From Trichobilharzia regenti (Eukaryota > Platyhelminthes > Trematoda > Strigeidida > Schistosomatidae): DNA of 64,000 nucleotides. A model generated the notes under the pieces. That model saw only the letters and a list, made by a program, of their open reading frames with translations, made no database searches and was not told where the DNA came from. Position numbers and translations under genes: made by a program. The DNA lies in assembly GCA_944472135.2 (NCBI GenBank), contig OX235263.1:32355379-32419378 (forward strand). The letters run 5' to 3'. Below are positions 46,099 through 56,042 of this stretch, piece by piece. The first letter of the stretch is position 1. Each line of letters starts with the position of its first letter.

Positions 46099-46469
46099 TG
46101 TCAATGTAGTTGAAGATTGAACGATCGATTCATGGTTGTTTGCTCAAAACCAACTTCCCCAATTTTCGCGGAGGCATCAACACACCAGTCATCGTCTCAT
46201 CGGTCGCTGTTCAGAAAGAAGTCAGGAGACAACCGTCAGAAGTAATATTGTGATTTATTATTGCAATATTTGTTCATAGACCTTAGTTATAAAGCTTAGT
46301 TGTACAATGGCTATATGTTGGTGTTAGAATAAATAATTCTCGAGTCGCCAAACTGGGTTCTGGTTTTTGCGTCCGTTCGTACTAAGCGTTTCTGAGAAGC
46401 TTCGAGGAACAGCGTGAGTCCCAGCGTAGCAAGAGCTGGGTATTAACGGTTTACGAGACGTGGCTGACA
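46099..46469 (+). mobile_element. Solo BEL/Pao LTR, target duplication TGCTG
   Basis: 371 bp from TGTCAATGTAGTTGAAG to GTGGCTGACA, flanked by TGCTG (46094-46098 and 46470-46474). It aligns with the 320-bp LTRs at 55579 and 59150 with insertions. The uninterrupted leader (CACTTGCTGGAATAATAAAA) can be read in the related minus-strand element. Confidence 0.85.
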
Positions 46470-46674
46470 TGCTGGATTAATAAAACTATAACTTTATCGG
46501 ATCTATATGCGTATAACAGACATTTCGAACTCATTCTTGTGCTTTCCCATCGCACAAGTTGCAGTAATCTGTGGTAAGCGTCTGCATTGCATGTTTTTCT
46601 GTTTTGCTGTATCCTTAGTGCGCATAGGTTCTGCTATTTTGTTACTCTTAAACCATTTTTCTATGAATTGTACC

Positions 46675-47097
46675 ATGTCTCCCAATACCTCTAATAACTT
46701 AGAGCTGGGATCTGTTAGTACTATTTCTCTCACTGTACCAGATTTTAAGCCCAGAGACCCCATCTTTGGTTTGCACGACTCGAACATTATTTCACTGCCA
46801 ATAAGTTCACGTCACAGACAACTAAATTCGGCATTTTGAGTACAGTACTTCCAGACGAAGTCTCCGAGCACGTACGAGAATACATCGTTCAACCCAGCAC
46901 AGAAGCGCCCTACGACAAGTTGAAGGAAGAGGTACTTCGATGCACTTCGCTTTCGGATAGGCAAACACTCGATCGTGTGTTGTGCAGTGTAGAGCTAGGT
47001 GATAAAACCCCATCGCAACTCATGAGGCAAATGCAAAGCCTAGTAGCAGGAAGAGAAACCGATAAGCGTCTATTTTACCAAATCTGGCTGCGACGAC
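46675..47097 (+). pseudogene. Truncated gag of the chimeric element
   Basis: Starts MSPNTSNNLELGSV and LTVPDFKPRDP, changes register, continues FARLEHYFTANKFTSQTTKF and PDEVSEHVREYIVQPSTEAP, and ends at IWLRRL, where the captured segment begins (47095-47098). The register change is identical to that at 25298-25519. The C-terminal half, finger and pol are absent. Confidence 0.85.
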
Positions 47098-47860
47098 TGC
47101 TACATATCTTAGTAAATATGTAACAAAAGAAGGCAAGGCACGAAAGCCAAAATATGTTTTTCATTGATCAAACCGCTGTTTGTATATCTACAGTTTATAT
47201 TCTTTAACCAAACACTGAGTGTATAATTTCGGTTTACATCAGACGATATGAAATAGAATGTTCAAATATACATAGTATTCTGTTGGTAATGCAGTAGTGA
47301 ACTGTTAAAAAAGTAATCTGCCTCTAACATCAAACAGAATCTTCAAACAGATATACTGTATTCTGTTGCTAATGCCGAATTGAACTGTGGGAATATGTGA
47401 GATTAATGTTCCGTTGATACACATTGTCTGTATCACACCACCACAAATATATATATTACTGAACTGCCTTTGTAGATGGCTTCGTCAATTTTCCCCTCTG
47501 AATTGTCTATTTTATTATTTAATCAAAATTCATTCCGCTCTTATCGGTATGGAAAGAATCCTGCTCCCCTTTCTTTTCAATAATCTAGTAATATATTCAC
47601 TCACATTGATTGATTTATAATGCTGGTTTTAAGTGATGTTTAACGCCTACTTCTAAATTAGAAGAAAATAAGCAGTCTTTCTCCTCAAATGTCAATACTT
47701 TAAGGAACAGGTAGTGTTTATTTTACAACTTTTAGTAAGCTTTAACAATTAAGAGAGTCTTAAAAAGGTTTTCGAGTTCTATATCGACTGTATCTATAGG
47801 GCAGATTTCCCAAATTCAGCAGCATAGAGAAAGGCTAAGATTCCTTTTCCTACCTGTAGG
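47095..47860 (+). repeat. Captured copy of 38354-39122
   Basis: Joined to gag at a four-base overlap (GACT) and to the pre-LTR interior at GTAGG/AACTC. It contains the family B LTR (47119-47445) and Penelope-derived sequence. About eight differences from the source. Confidence 0.92.
47119..47445 (+). repeat. Family B LTR inside the captured segment
   Basis: 327 bp, same length as the copy at 38378-38704. It is there because the segment was copied, not by a second insertion; the old AATA flanks are carried along. Confidence 0.85.
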
Positions 47861-47907
47861 AACTCATAACTCTCCTCATTCATAGATCTCTTACTAGGAG
47901 TAGAAAC

Positions 47908-48207
47908 TGTAGTCCGCTTTACTAACTGTAAACATGCTTTTTAATCTAATTTGTTTACTTTTATTATATGTGTATACAGACCGATTTTACATGTACTTCG
48001 CAAAAATTGTCAATTTACTTTTGAACATTACCTTGACACAATTTCGAATTTCGACTACGGCTATAATACACGGTTGTACTCTTCGCAAGTGCCTTTTGTT
48101 TTTACGTTGTGGGCGTTGAGTGGCCACAACGTTTGCGCACATTAATGAAAGTGAAGAAGTACTAGAATATACGTGTACGCAAGTTTAGTCAAACAACGCA
48201 CGCAACA
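47908..48207 (+). repeat. Downstream LTR of the chimeric element
   Basis: 300 bp; differs from 45666-45965 at one position (CAAACAACG for CAAATAACG). Confidence 0.92.
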
Positions 48208-49397
48208 AAGCTATTAAACGAAATCCCTCGTGCGAGCGTTAGATCAGGTCTATATTTATTGCCAAAAATTTCTTGACAGTATGATGAAACTTTCCTATTT
48301 TTTGAGTTTGCTTTCACACGAAGACTACTGTTTGCTAATATTTACCATATATCTGAATGTTTTCGTCTCTTGAAATTTTTAACACCATATAGCAGCAAGT
48401 TCGTGAAACATATTGAAAGGTCATTCGAAATAAATTTAAAGTGGTGGTAATCCACTACATAAGGGAATAACCTTATAGTGTATTATGTTTTCTTCTAACG
48501 AGTATGCATCCAACCAGATTTGGGTGCCAATTCGCTCTAATTTTTGTGCTAGTAACATTCACATCCTCAGAGTACTTAATCCAGCTAAAAAGACAGATAA
48601 GTACAAAACCTTTCCCTAAAAATCTTAATACTGTATTCTATTTAAGTATGTTGCTCATCGTAGCATATTTATACATAACTAAGCCCTTTTGAATTAGCGT
48701 TGCGCTGCCAGTTCTTATGATTGAGGTATTGTACTAATTAAACTTCTAACCAGACACACCGAATGTAATGAATGTGGTACAGTGCTATGTAGAGTACCCT
48801 ACAATCGGATCAAAATTTCATCAGTCAACTACCGAGTAATATTTCTTCGGGAGATAGAGATTTTCACACTCCAGAGGTTATATGGGTGAATTCTTAAGAG
48901 GTGGGTGAACACCAAACTTTACAAGCAATTGTGACCCCACTGTGTACATACAATGAGTGTTGGCATTCAGAGACGATAAGGTAAAATAGGTTAAATCGCT
49001 TATAAAATTTGTGAATGAATATCTGACCACTTAACTGAAGTCGGTGGAATACACTGTGGAGCTTAAGACCAAAAAGGATACACTGACGAGACAGTTAATA
49101 ACTATAAGTTTAGACAGACAATTTAGCGCGTCATCCAACAGGTAACGCAGTCATTTACTCAATTTATGTGGGCATGCATAGAAAGAAACCACTCGCTGGC
49201 GCAACCAACCAGGTGTGACATCGTAAACTGTCATGTGGTCTGCAATGACCTTGGGGAAAATGCTGTCGGCCAGTGACGAATACAACCCTCGTTCAGCACG
49301 AGCCTCGCAGTTGTCTGTGACGCATTACTGGCAAAACGCCAGTGATGCAACTCTTGGCTTACAAGGATGCAGAAATAAGCGTCACTGTGCCAAACAA
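48208..49397. other. No recognisable gene
   Basis: AT-rich; nothing recognised. Confidence 0.45.
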
Positions 49398-49798
49398 TAG
49401 AAATATATATATATTATTCCCTTGGGTTCCGACTGGAACATAGGGCTTCCACAGCACATTTCCACCTTGCTCTGTTTCAGCCATCCTCTTCAGCTTGGTC
49501 CACGATTGACCATTATCCCTCACCTCCTCCTCGCATGGTCTCCTCCATGTCACCCTCAGACCGACTATCCAATCGTCCATCACCATTTGGATTCCACTCG
49601 AGCAATGGCCTGCATTCCGCGCGATGTCATTCGACTGTCTTCTCAATGTATGCCTGATCCATCTCCACTTTCTAGAACATATTTGCTGAGAAATCAGCTC
49701 CTGGTTGGTTTGCTGACAGCCACAGTTCCTTGTTGCTTATTCTTTCTGGCTATTTGGTCATTATGGAGGGGGCGAAGGCAGACAGCTGTTGATGAGTC

Positions 49799-50079
49799 TG
49801 TAGTGACCCATTCTGTTACTCATCATTATAGTATACTTTCACTGTGTAATTGGACTTTGATTTGTTTATCACCGTAAAGATTGCGTGTTATCAATTGATA
49901 CTTTTGTACTCGCTCAACTTTTGAATTTTGATTACTGATTACGTTCGTACTCCTTTTCAAGTGCCTTTTGATTTACGTTGTGGATTTCGAGCAAACCCAA
50001 CGTTAGGATACAATAATAACCGCGAAGAAGTACTGGGATATACGTGAACGCCAGTTTGGTCAAATAAAGTACCACAACA
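49799..50079 (+). mobile_element. Solo LTR of CsRn1 type, target duplication AGTC
   Basis: 281 bp from TGTAGTGACCC to GTACCACAACA with AGTC on both sides (49795-49798, 50080-50083). Shares GAAGAAGTACTGGGATATAC and TTTACGTTGTGG with the LTRs at 45666 and 22007. It interrupts the RTE element. Confidence 0.8.
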
Positions 50080-50229
50080 AGTCTTCAACCTGTTGGAATC
50101 CCTTTACGTGGCACGTAAAACAAGTTTGTGACCCGTAAAAAGGACCGACTTCGCATTGGTGTTGAAAATCCGAATCTTGTTCTATATGCTGAGCACAGAA
50201 GATTTCCAAACTGGATTCAGGTTGATGGA

Positions 50230-51240
50230 GGCGTAACCCGCTTTTCCGATTCTAGACAGCTTTGACATCTTCATCTGTTCGTCCTGTAGTTGAAACGATG
50301 CTTCCTAGATAATTGAAGGAGGTAATCTCTCTTAAATTTCCCACGTTGGTGGTGATTGGTGCTGGTTGTTGTCTTTGTTGCGGTTCATTGGTTATCCTAA
50401 TCACCTCGTTCTCCACCTTTTCTATGTTATCCTGCACTCCCGTCTCCCATACCAGCATCTTCAGCCAGTTTGTTGGTTTTCACCTTCAAGTCTTCCAGTT
50501 TCTGTGATATTAGACATATATCATCTGCGGAATACAGATCTCCTAAGGCCCTAATGTCAGTTGTCCAGCGTATTTCTGACTTCTCTCTCCCCACAGTCTG
50601 ATGTACAGTCTAGTCCATCACAATTGAGAATATCATCGGTGATAATGGGCAGCAGCCTTGTCTTACTCCTGTGCGCACTTCGAACGCCTCGCTGAGTTTT
50701 CCGTTGTGGACACGTGGAATTGTTATATAGGCAGCTGTTGAATGAGGTTGATAATGACTTGGGCACCTCACTGCGTAGTGTTGAAGTAGTTTCCAAATTA
50801 CTTCTACTTGAACGCTGTCTGTCGAAGGCCTTTCTGAAGTCGATGAAGCTGTTTAGCTAGAGGTTTGACTGTCGTTCTATGCTTTGTTCGGTGTGTAGAG
50901 TTGTAATTTGATCAGTACATGATACACACCTCCTGAATCTAACTTGTTCCGTGCTAGTGGAGTTCTTTATCCAGTGCATCTTTAGGTCTGTGGAGCATGA
51001 TGCGACTTAGTACCAAATCTCGCAGAGAGAGACGTAAGTCACCATTCTTCGGCAGTTTGACAAGGGAGACGGGCTTTCTTTCAGTCTGTAGGCACCTTTG
51101 TCTCCCTCCAAATCTTTTGGAGTAATGGCGTGAGCATAGCTGCCACTGTCTCTGGTTCCTTTTTTCAGTGCTTCGGAGTAGGGGTATTGCGTCTGGTCCT
51201 CCTGCATTTCAGGCCGGACTTCAGTGGAATGACCGCATTC
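50230..51240 (-). pseudogene. RTE reverse transcriptase remnant
   Basis: Minus strand in several frames: GGPDAIPLL, LVKLPKNGDL, EQVRFRRCVSCTDQITTLHT (family QAGFR..RSC.DQI.TLR), SFIDFRKAFDR (motif A), a VRTGVRQGC-like motif B remnant, and finally FNYLGSIVSTTGRTDEDVKA, the C-terminal block. The YADD box region is not readable. Confidence 0.75.
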
Positions 51241-52169
51241 AGGATTTTTGATTTCGTTGCAGGATTAGTGTTCACTAGCAGGCAGCTCTGTGCGTGCTGT
51301 TGATAGTGGTGTATTTCTAGGCAATAAGAAGGTGATGGTACATTTTAGAGTTCTTGGAAGTGATCAGTGCATTGTTTTATTCGTTGCTCCTCCCTAGTAA
51401 TCAGACTGCCTTGAAAGTCTTTTATGTGTTTAACCTGTACTGGTCTCTTCCCGGATCTAGACCTGGTTATCTATTACACTGTCCTTAGGTATCTTTTACC
51501 TGCGGCCTACCTGTTCTGATTCTGTTGCCAGTGTGTCGCAGAATTGTTTTTGTCCTTCGTGGCATTCTTCTTCATCTCATTATTCAGTACAGTGCACACT
51601 GAACTCAGCTTCTTCTTTTGTTTTCTATCTTTTCATCAAGTCATCTCTTTCACAGACTTCCTCTCCTCCATTAGCTTCCAAGTATCCGTTGAGAGTCATT
51701 CCTTATCTTGTCTTTTCGTTCTCCCTAGAACAGTTATACACGTTTCTTTGAACATCACCTACAGAGAGTTAGTTCCAATGTTCTCCCATGCAGGTTTCCT
51801 CAGTGAGGCCATGTAATGTCTACATCCGACTTTTCTCTGATATGATCTGTAGCGAAGGCATTCCTCGTGGTTTTTTCCTTCCGTTTCTGAATGCTGAACT
51901 TGAATTACAGTGGCTTGTCTTCAGTTTAACCTAACCATGAAAGTTCTTTGAAGTGGATGATGGTCTGAGCCCACATCTGCTCTCCTTCTCAACTTTGTAT
52001 CCAGCAGACTAGCTGCGTCTCCATTTTCTTGCGTAGTATTGAGATGAAATCTATCTGGTTTATGGTGTGTCCACCACGCGAAACCTCTGTTGCTTTGTAT
52101 GTATCGTTGTGTTTGTAAATGCTCCCTCAGATCACCAAATCATTGAAGGCCTAGAAGTCCGCAAATAAT

Positions 52170-52545
52170 TCTCCATTTTCATTTATTTCTCCAAGCGGAG
52201 GCCTCTCGACCTATGATGGGATCTCTCACTGTGTTGTCTGCTCCTATTTCGGCTGACATTCACATCGCTCATGAGGACTTGGATATCACCATTCGGGATG
52301 TCGTCCATTATGGTTTGTAGTTGTCTATAAGAATCTTCCTCCTCTTGTTCCGCATTATTTGTAGCACTGAATAAGTGTGATCTTCCTTTCTTCCATTTGA
52401 GTCGAATCTTGCTGTCATAATCCTGCATGTGGAGATTGGTTCCTAATGCATCAAGGCTTTGGCTGCCACTGGTGGCACTATGATAGCCACTCACTACTTC
52501 AGTTTCCTCGTAGTCGTTTTCTGGGTGACCGCAGTGGATTACCAA
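52170..52545 (-). pseudogene. RTE endonuclease fragment
   Basis: A 120-codon frame contains HLFSATNNAEQEEEDSYRQL and IPNGDIQVLMSDVNVSRNRS. It corresponds to the AP-endonuclease stretch Y-A-PTN..., FY.QLQ..., and D(V)....GD.NA.VG. The catalytic GDxN reads SDVN here. Dead copy. Confidence 0.65.
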
Positions 52546-53219
52546 CTCTCCACCTGACAGTTTTGATAGTAATAAAAAAGGAGAATAAACACTGCGGTTA
52601 TCGCATATTGTTTACTTAAATTATCATTATCTGCTGGCTGCTTCTGTTTTCTTCACTTCTCGAAGGTATTGCACTGAAGCACTGCTAATGAACAGTAATC
52701 CTGCTTTCTACATTTGTATTACTTGAGCGGTATCCAGAATATTGTTAGCACTTACGATGAACAACGGAACAAATTCCATTCTGAATTCTGTTCAACATCG
52801 CAAAGTTAACTTTGCGACCAATTTGTCCCTTCTATCTGCTAATACCAATATAATGCTGTACTTACCATCTGATGTGGATTTTTATAAACTTTCGAACTCT
52901 TATTGATTTATAAAATGATAAAAATAACGGTCTGGATCCAGTGTGGCTTACTCCAGCACATGTACATCACCTCTCTTCTTACATTCCATTAACGCAAAAT
53001 TTCATAATTCCCGCATGAATCTGACTCACTATGAGTGCATTAAATATTATAATTTAGAATTAAACCAAAACCTTATATTCTATTCTTGTAAAGTTTTCTA
53101 TTCATTTTCCAAATTTTAATTTCATAAAAGTGTTCAATTTCAGACTGCACTTGTCAAATATGATCATGCCTGTACAAACGGTATGTGAATCATGTAAATG
53201 CTTAATTTATGTGAAATAT
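52546..53219. other. No recognisable gene
   Basis: AT-rich; nothing recognised. Confidence 0.45.
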
Positions 53220-53480
53220 ATATTATTATTATTATTAGTCTATATCCGTTCCATCTGCTCGAGCAGATACCCAGCAATTCTACGCCATATCTTCACGTTT
53301 CGTAGGCTACATAGGTAGCCTTCCTAGACATCCTCGTGCATTGTACAGACATTCTACGCACCCATGTTTATTCTTGCTTTCATGACCAGGAGGCACATTG
53401 GCTGGTTGACTGGCTTCCCGAAGGTTTCCACCAGCCCATTATGTCATTTCTCCTTTCCGATTCCGGGGAAGAATAAAATT
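53220..53480 (-). repeat. Possible 3' end of an unidentified retroelement
   Basis: An (ATT)n run followed by more GC-rich sequence (CCATCTGCTCGAGCAGATAC, CACATTGGCTGGTTGACTGG) looks like a minus-strand LINE or SINE tail, but no second copy occurs here. Confidence 0.3.
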
Positions 53481-55130
53481 GTTGTTATCTGAACTTTTTG
53501 TATTTTTATAACATTCTCTGTGCGGTGAAGTTTCTTTAGCAGTTTGAATGGTTTAGTGGTGTGGGATTACTAGCTCCACCTCCCTCTTTACCCGGACTTT
53601 GGACCGGCCAAAAAACTAGCAAGCTAGTTAACTAGGCGCGGTTAAACCAAAGGAGTACTGAATATTATATCAGCCTGAGTCAGTATGTCGGTCATTAATA
53701 CTTGCAGCACTAAAATGTAAGCCTTAACCATTAGATTTCTTCATATATCTTGGAGGAAAATTGGGGATGTCAGCTTATTTTTCCTTATTGTTGGTGAGGG
53801 TATTTGCAAAATCTAAGATTGCTGGATGCTACACACCATCATGAACTATCCAGTATTAACCGAATTGCATTGGTCCTGTGAATACTAACTGAGATCAGGC
53901 ATTGATGTTTACGCAGCCGAATTTCGTCACTCACCTGTTGCCGAGAAACCTCATCATTTGGGTTCTACTAAGGCTCAAACATCAAGGAAAGAGATAGGCA
54001 GACTTCTAGGTTTGGGAATAATATGTGTATTGGGCGGGTGATGATCATCTTGGTTTCACACACAAATGAGTACAAAAATATGTGACCACTTGCAGACTAA
54101 CATAGTCTATCCACCTAGGTCAACAAGATCCCCCATAGCCCCACATTTTCTGGTACATGCATTCGTGTTATATTGCACAGCCACTTTCCATTCGCTAATG
54201 GGGTATTTGAGGGTGTAGCGGATCAAAGACGTTCGTCAGCCCGGTTGATACTCATGCGCTTCACTGTCAACAGCCAAATTTTTATTCGTACGGATTGAAA
54301 CACATTATGGTGAATATAATTTTGAAGGGATGAGAGATCGGCGGATTCGTTGTGGTGTTAGCACCTACTTGTTCACTTTCTTCAAATCATCGTCAATAAA
54401 TACACCTCTCAGAAGTCGTAAGGGGTACATTCTCGTTTCGCTATCTGGGGCATTGTTAGGAGCAGCCTGGCTACCAGGTTGGTTGGACCAGGCTAAGGAG
54501 TTAGCAGGTAGTGTGGCTAGAGGTCAGATCTAGCAGGATTGACAACCATACATCAATTGTGAGACTTATTTCTGGTTGGAGTCAACGGAAACTGGCCTAG
54601 AATCTGTGCACGCAGCCTAACTAAATGGTTTCCCAGAGGAGCACATTTTCATGTGCTTTTTAAATTTTTTTCCCATTTCAGGTACGCGGCTGGAGCAGCC
54701 ATGTTGTGATTTACACTGATAGCAAGCTATTAGTGCAAACTGTCCATAATAATCATGGCGGTTATGCTCTTGGACAAGCATGACACTTAAAAACTTGTTT
54801 GTCAACTTACCACAAATACTTGGTATGTTGAAAGTAGAAAGAATGAGTTGGCATTTTCTTCATCCCGCATCCAGGCGAATACCGAAGGAGCAGGCTGTGG
54901 TGGACTCTAGAAATTAATAAAACTGTAGACAGGGGAAAAGCTTCTGAAAAGTCACAAAAGTGATTTGAACAATTCTCTGTGATTTCAACGTGACGCACCC
55001 GGTGACTAATTATGCGTTTTCTGTTGTGTATTCGAGTGAACATAGACTATTTCGTCTTGTTAGCGACTGAAAGATTAGCGTTCTTCGCCCTGCCACTAAG
55101 GCAACAGTAAATTTGATGAATGGTTGATGT
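53481..55130. other. No recognisable gene
   Basis: Short frames only, no motif recognised. The last part may include the 5' untranslated region of the CR1-like element, whose start I cannot fix. Confidence 0.4.
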
Positions 55131-55397
55131 GTCCAGCAATAAATGAGCCCCTGGTTTTAAGTATGGAATAGAACTTGCTTGGAGTGGACAGGTAGAAAGT
55201 CCTGCGGCATTCAGTTTATCCACTAGCTTGTCTCAATTTCATTGGCTGATTTAATGTATGATCAACAGCCATTCTATTGGCCAATGCAGTTACTACAACC
55301 GTAGTGAGCAGCCGGTACGTTCAAATCAGGTGACGCTTTTGCACGTGTTTTCGCTTATATTCATTTATTGGTTACTAATAATTGATCTTTAATAACG

Positions 55398-55578
55398 ATG
55401 GTTCAAAATTCTAAAAAGCGTGTTCGTGTTAACACCGGTAATTTAGAAAATAGCACCGGCTCGACTAATAACACATTACCACCCCATATTATTAGTAGTT
55501 CACCCAACATAAAAGCCTCAAACATAACTCTGACCCCTGTAATACAGGTGGAAGATGTTCTGTCTGAAAAAGTAGAGC
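55398..55578 (+). pseudogene. ORF1 of the CR1-like LINE, 5' part
   Basis: Begins MVQNSKKRVRVNTGNLEN, Ser/Thr/Asn-rich, about 60 codons, up to the insertion. The frame continues without stop in the LTR of the inserted element only by chance. It rejoins the same register on the far side at 59475, so the split was the only damage to this ORF. The start ATG has A at -3 and is the first in the frame. Confidence 0.75.
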
Positions 55579-55898
55579 TGTCAATGGAGTTGAAGACTGA
55601 ACGACCAATTCTTGGTTGTTTGCTTAAAATCAACTTCCCCAATTTTCGCGGAGGCATCAATACGACAGTCATCGTCTCATCGGTCGCTGTTCAGAAAGAA
55701 GAGTGAAACATCGTCAGAAAACTTAGTTCACTTATTCTTTTTATATGTTGGTGTAACAATAAAGAAATATCAAGCGGCCAATCGGTGTTTTGGTTTTTTC
55801 GTCCGTTATAACTAAGCGTTTCTGAAACCTTCAAGGAACAGCGTGGGCCCGAGCGTAGCGAGAGCTGGGCATTAACGGTTTACGAGACGTGATTGACA
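55579..55898 (+). repeat. 5' LTR of the BEL/Pao element
   Basis: TGTCAATGGAGTTGAAG to GACGTGATTGACA. A TATATGTTGGTG and AATAAAGAAA stretch near the middle could hold the poly(A) signal. The 67-codon frame seen in the LTR at 55612 is repeated at 59168 because the LTR is. Confidence 0.95.
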
Positions 55899-56042
55899 GT
55901 TTCTGACGATAGAAACAGATCTGGCGGATTGAAACAGTTGGTGAAAGTTTGGATAGTCACCGTTCATCTTTCCTGGTGCCGGTCAAGTCCTCTTTGAACA
56001 AGCAATATCTGGAACGTTTTTGGAATTGGGTCAAGTTCAACA

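Larger units (their letters stand above)
45609..48207 (+). mobile_element. Chimeric CsRn1-type LTR element with captured sequence
   Basis: Two 300-bp LTRs with one difference (45666-45965, 47908-48207) enclose a primer-site repeat, a solo BEL LTR, the first part of gag, then a 766-bp segment duplicated from 38354-39122, and finally about 47 bases of normal 3' interior ending at the LTR. The same 3' interior (AACTCATAACTCTCCTCATT ... GTAGAAAC) also precedes the first LTR at 45613-45665. The upstream LTR therefore appears to be the 3' LTR of a further, mostly deleted unit, so no target duplication is expected around the pair. Non-autonomous. Confidence 0.85.
49398..52545 (-). mobile_element. 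Degenerate RTE-clade (SR2-like) LINE
   Basis: On the minus strand, endonuclease remnants (52170-52545), RT remnants (about 50200-51240) and the 3' tail GTGGAAGCCCTATGTTCC with (AT)n (49398-49440) follow in the order and roughly the spacing of an RTE LINE. A solo LTR (49799-50079) interrupts the 3' part. There are many stops and frameshifts. RTE proteins are an AP-type endonuclease fused to RT. Confidence 0.8.

Noticed and set aside
55403..55672. 89-codon minus frame
   Set aside because: Shadow over LINE ORF1 and the BEL LTR; repeats partly at the other LTR.
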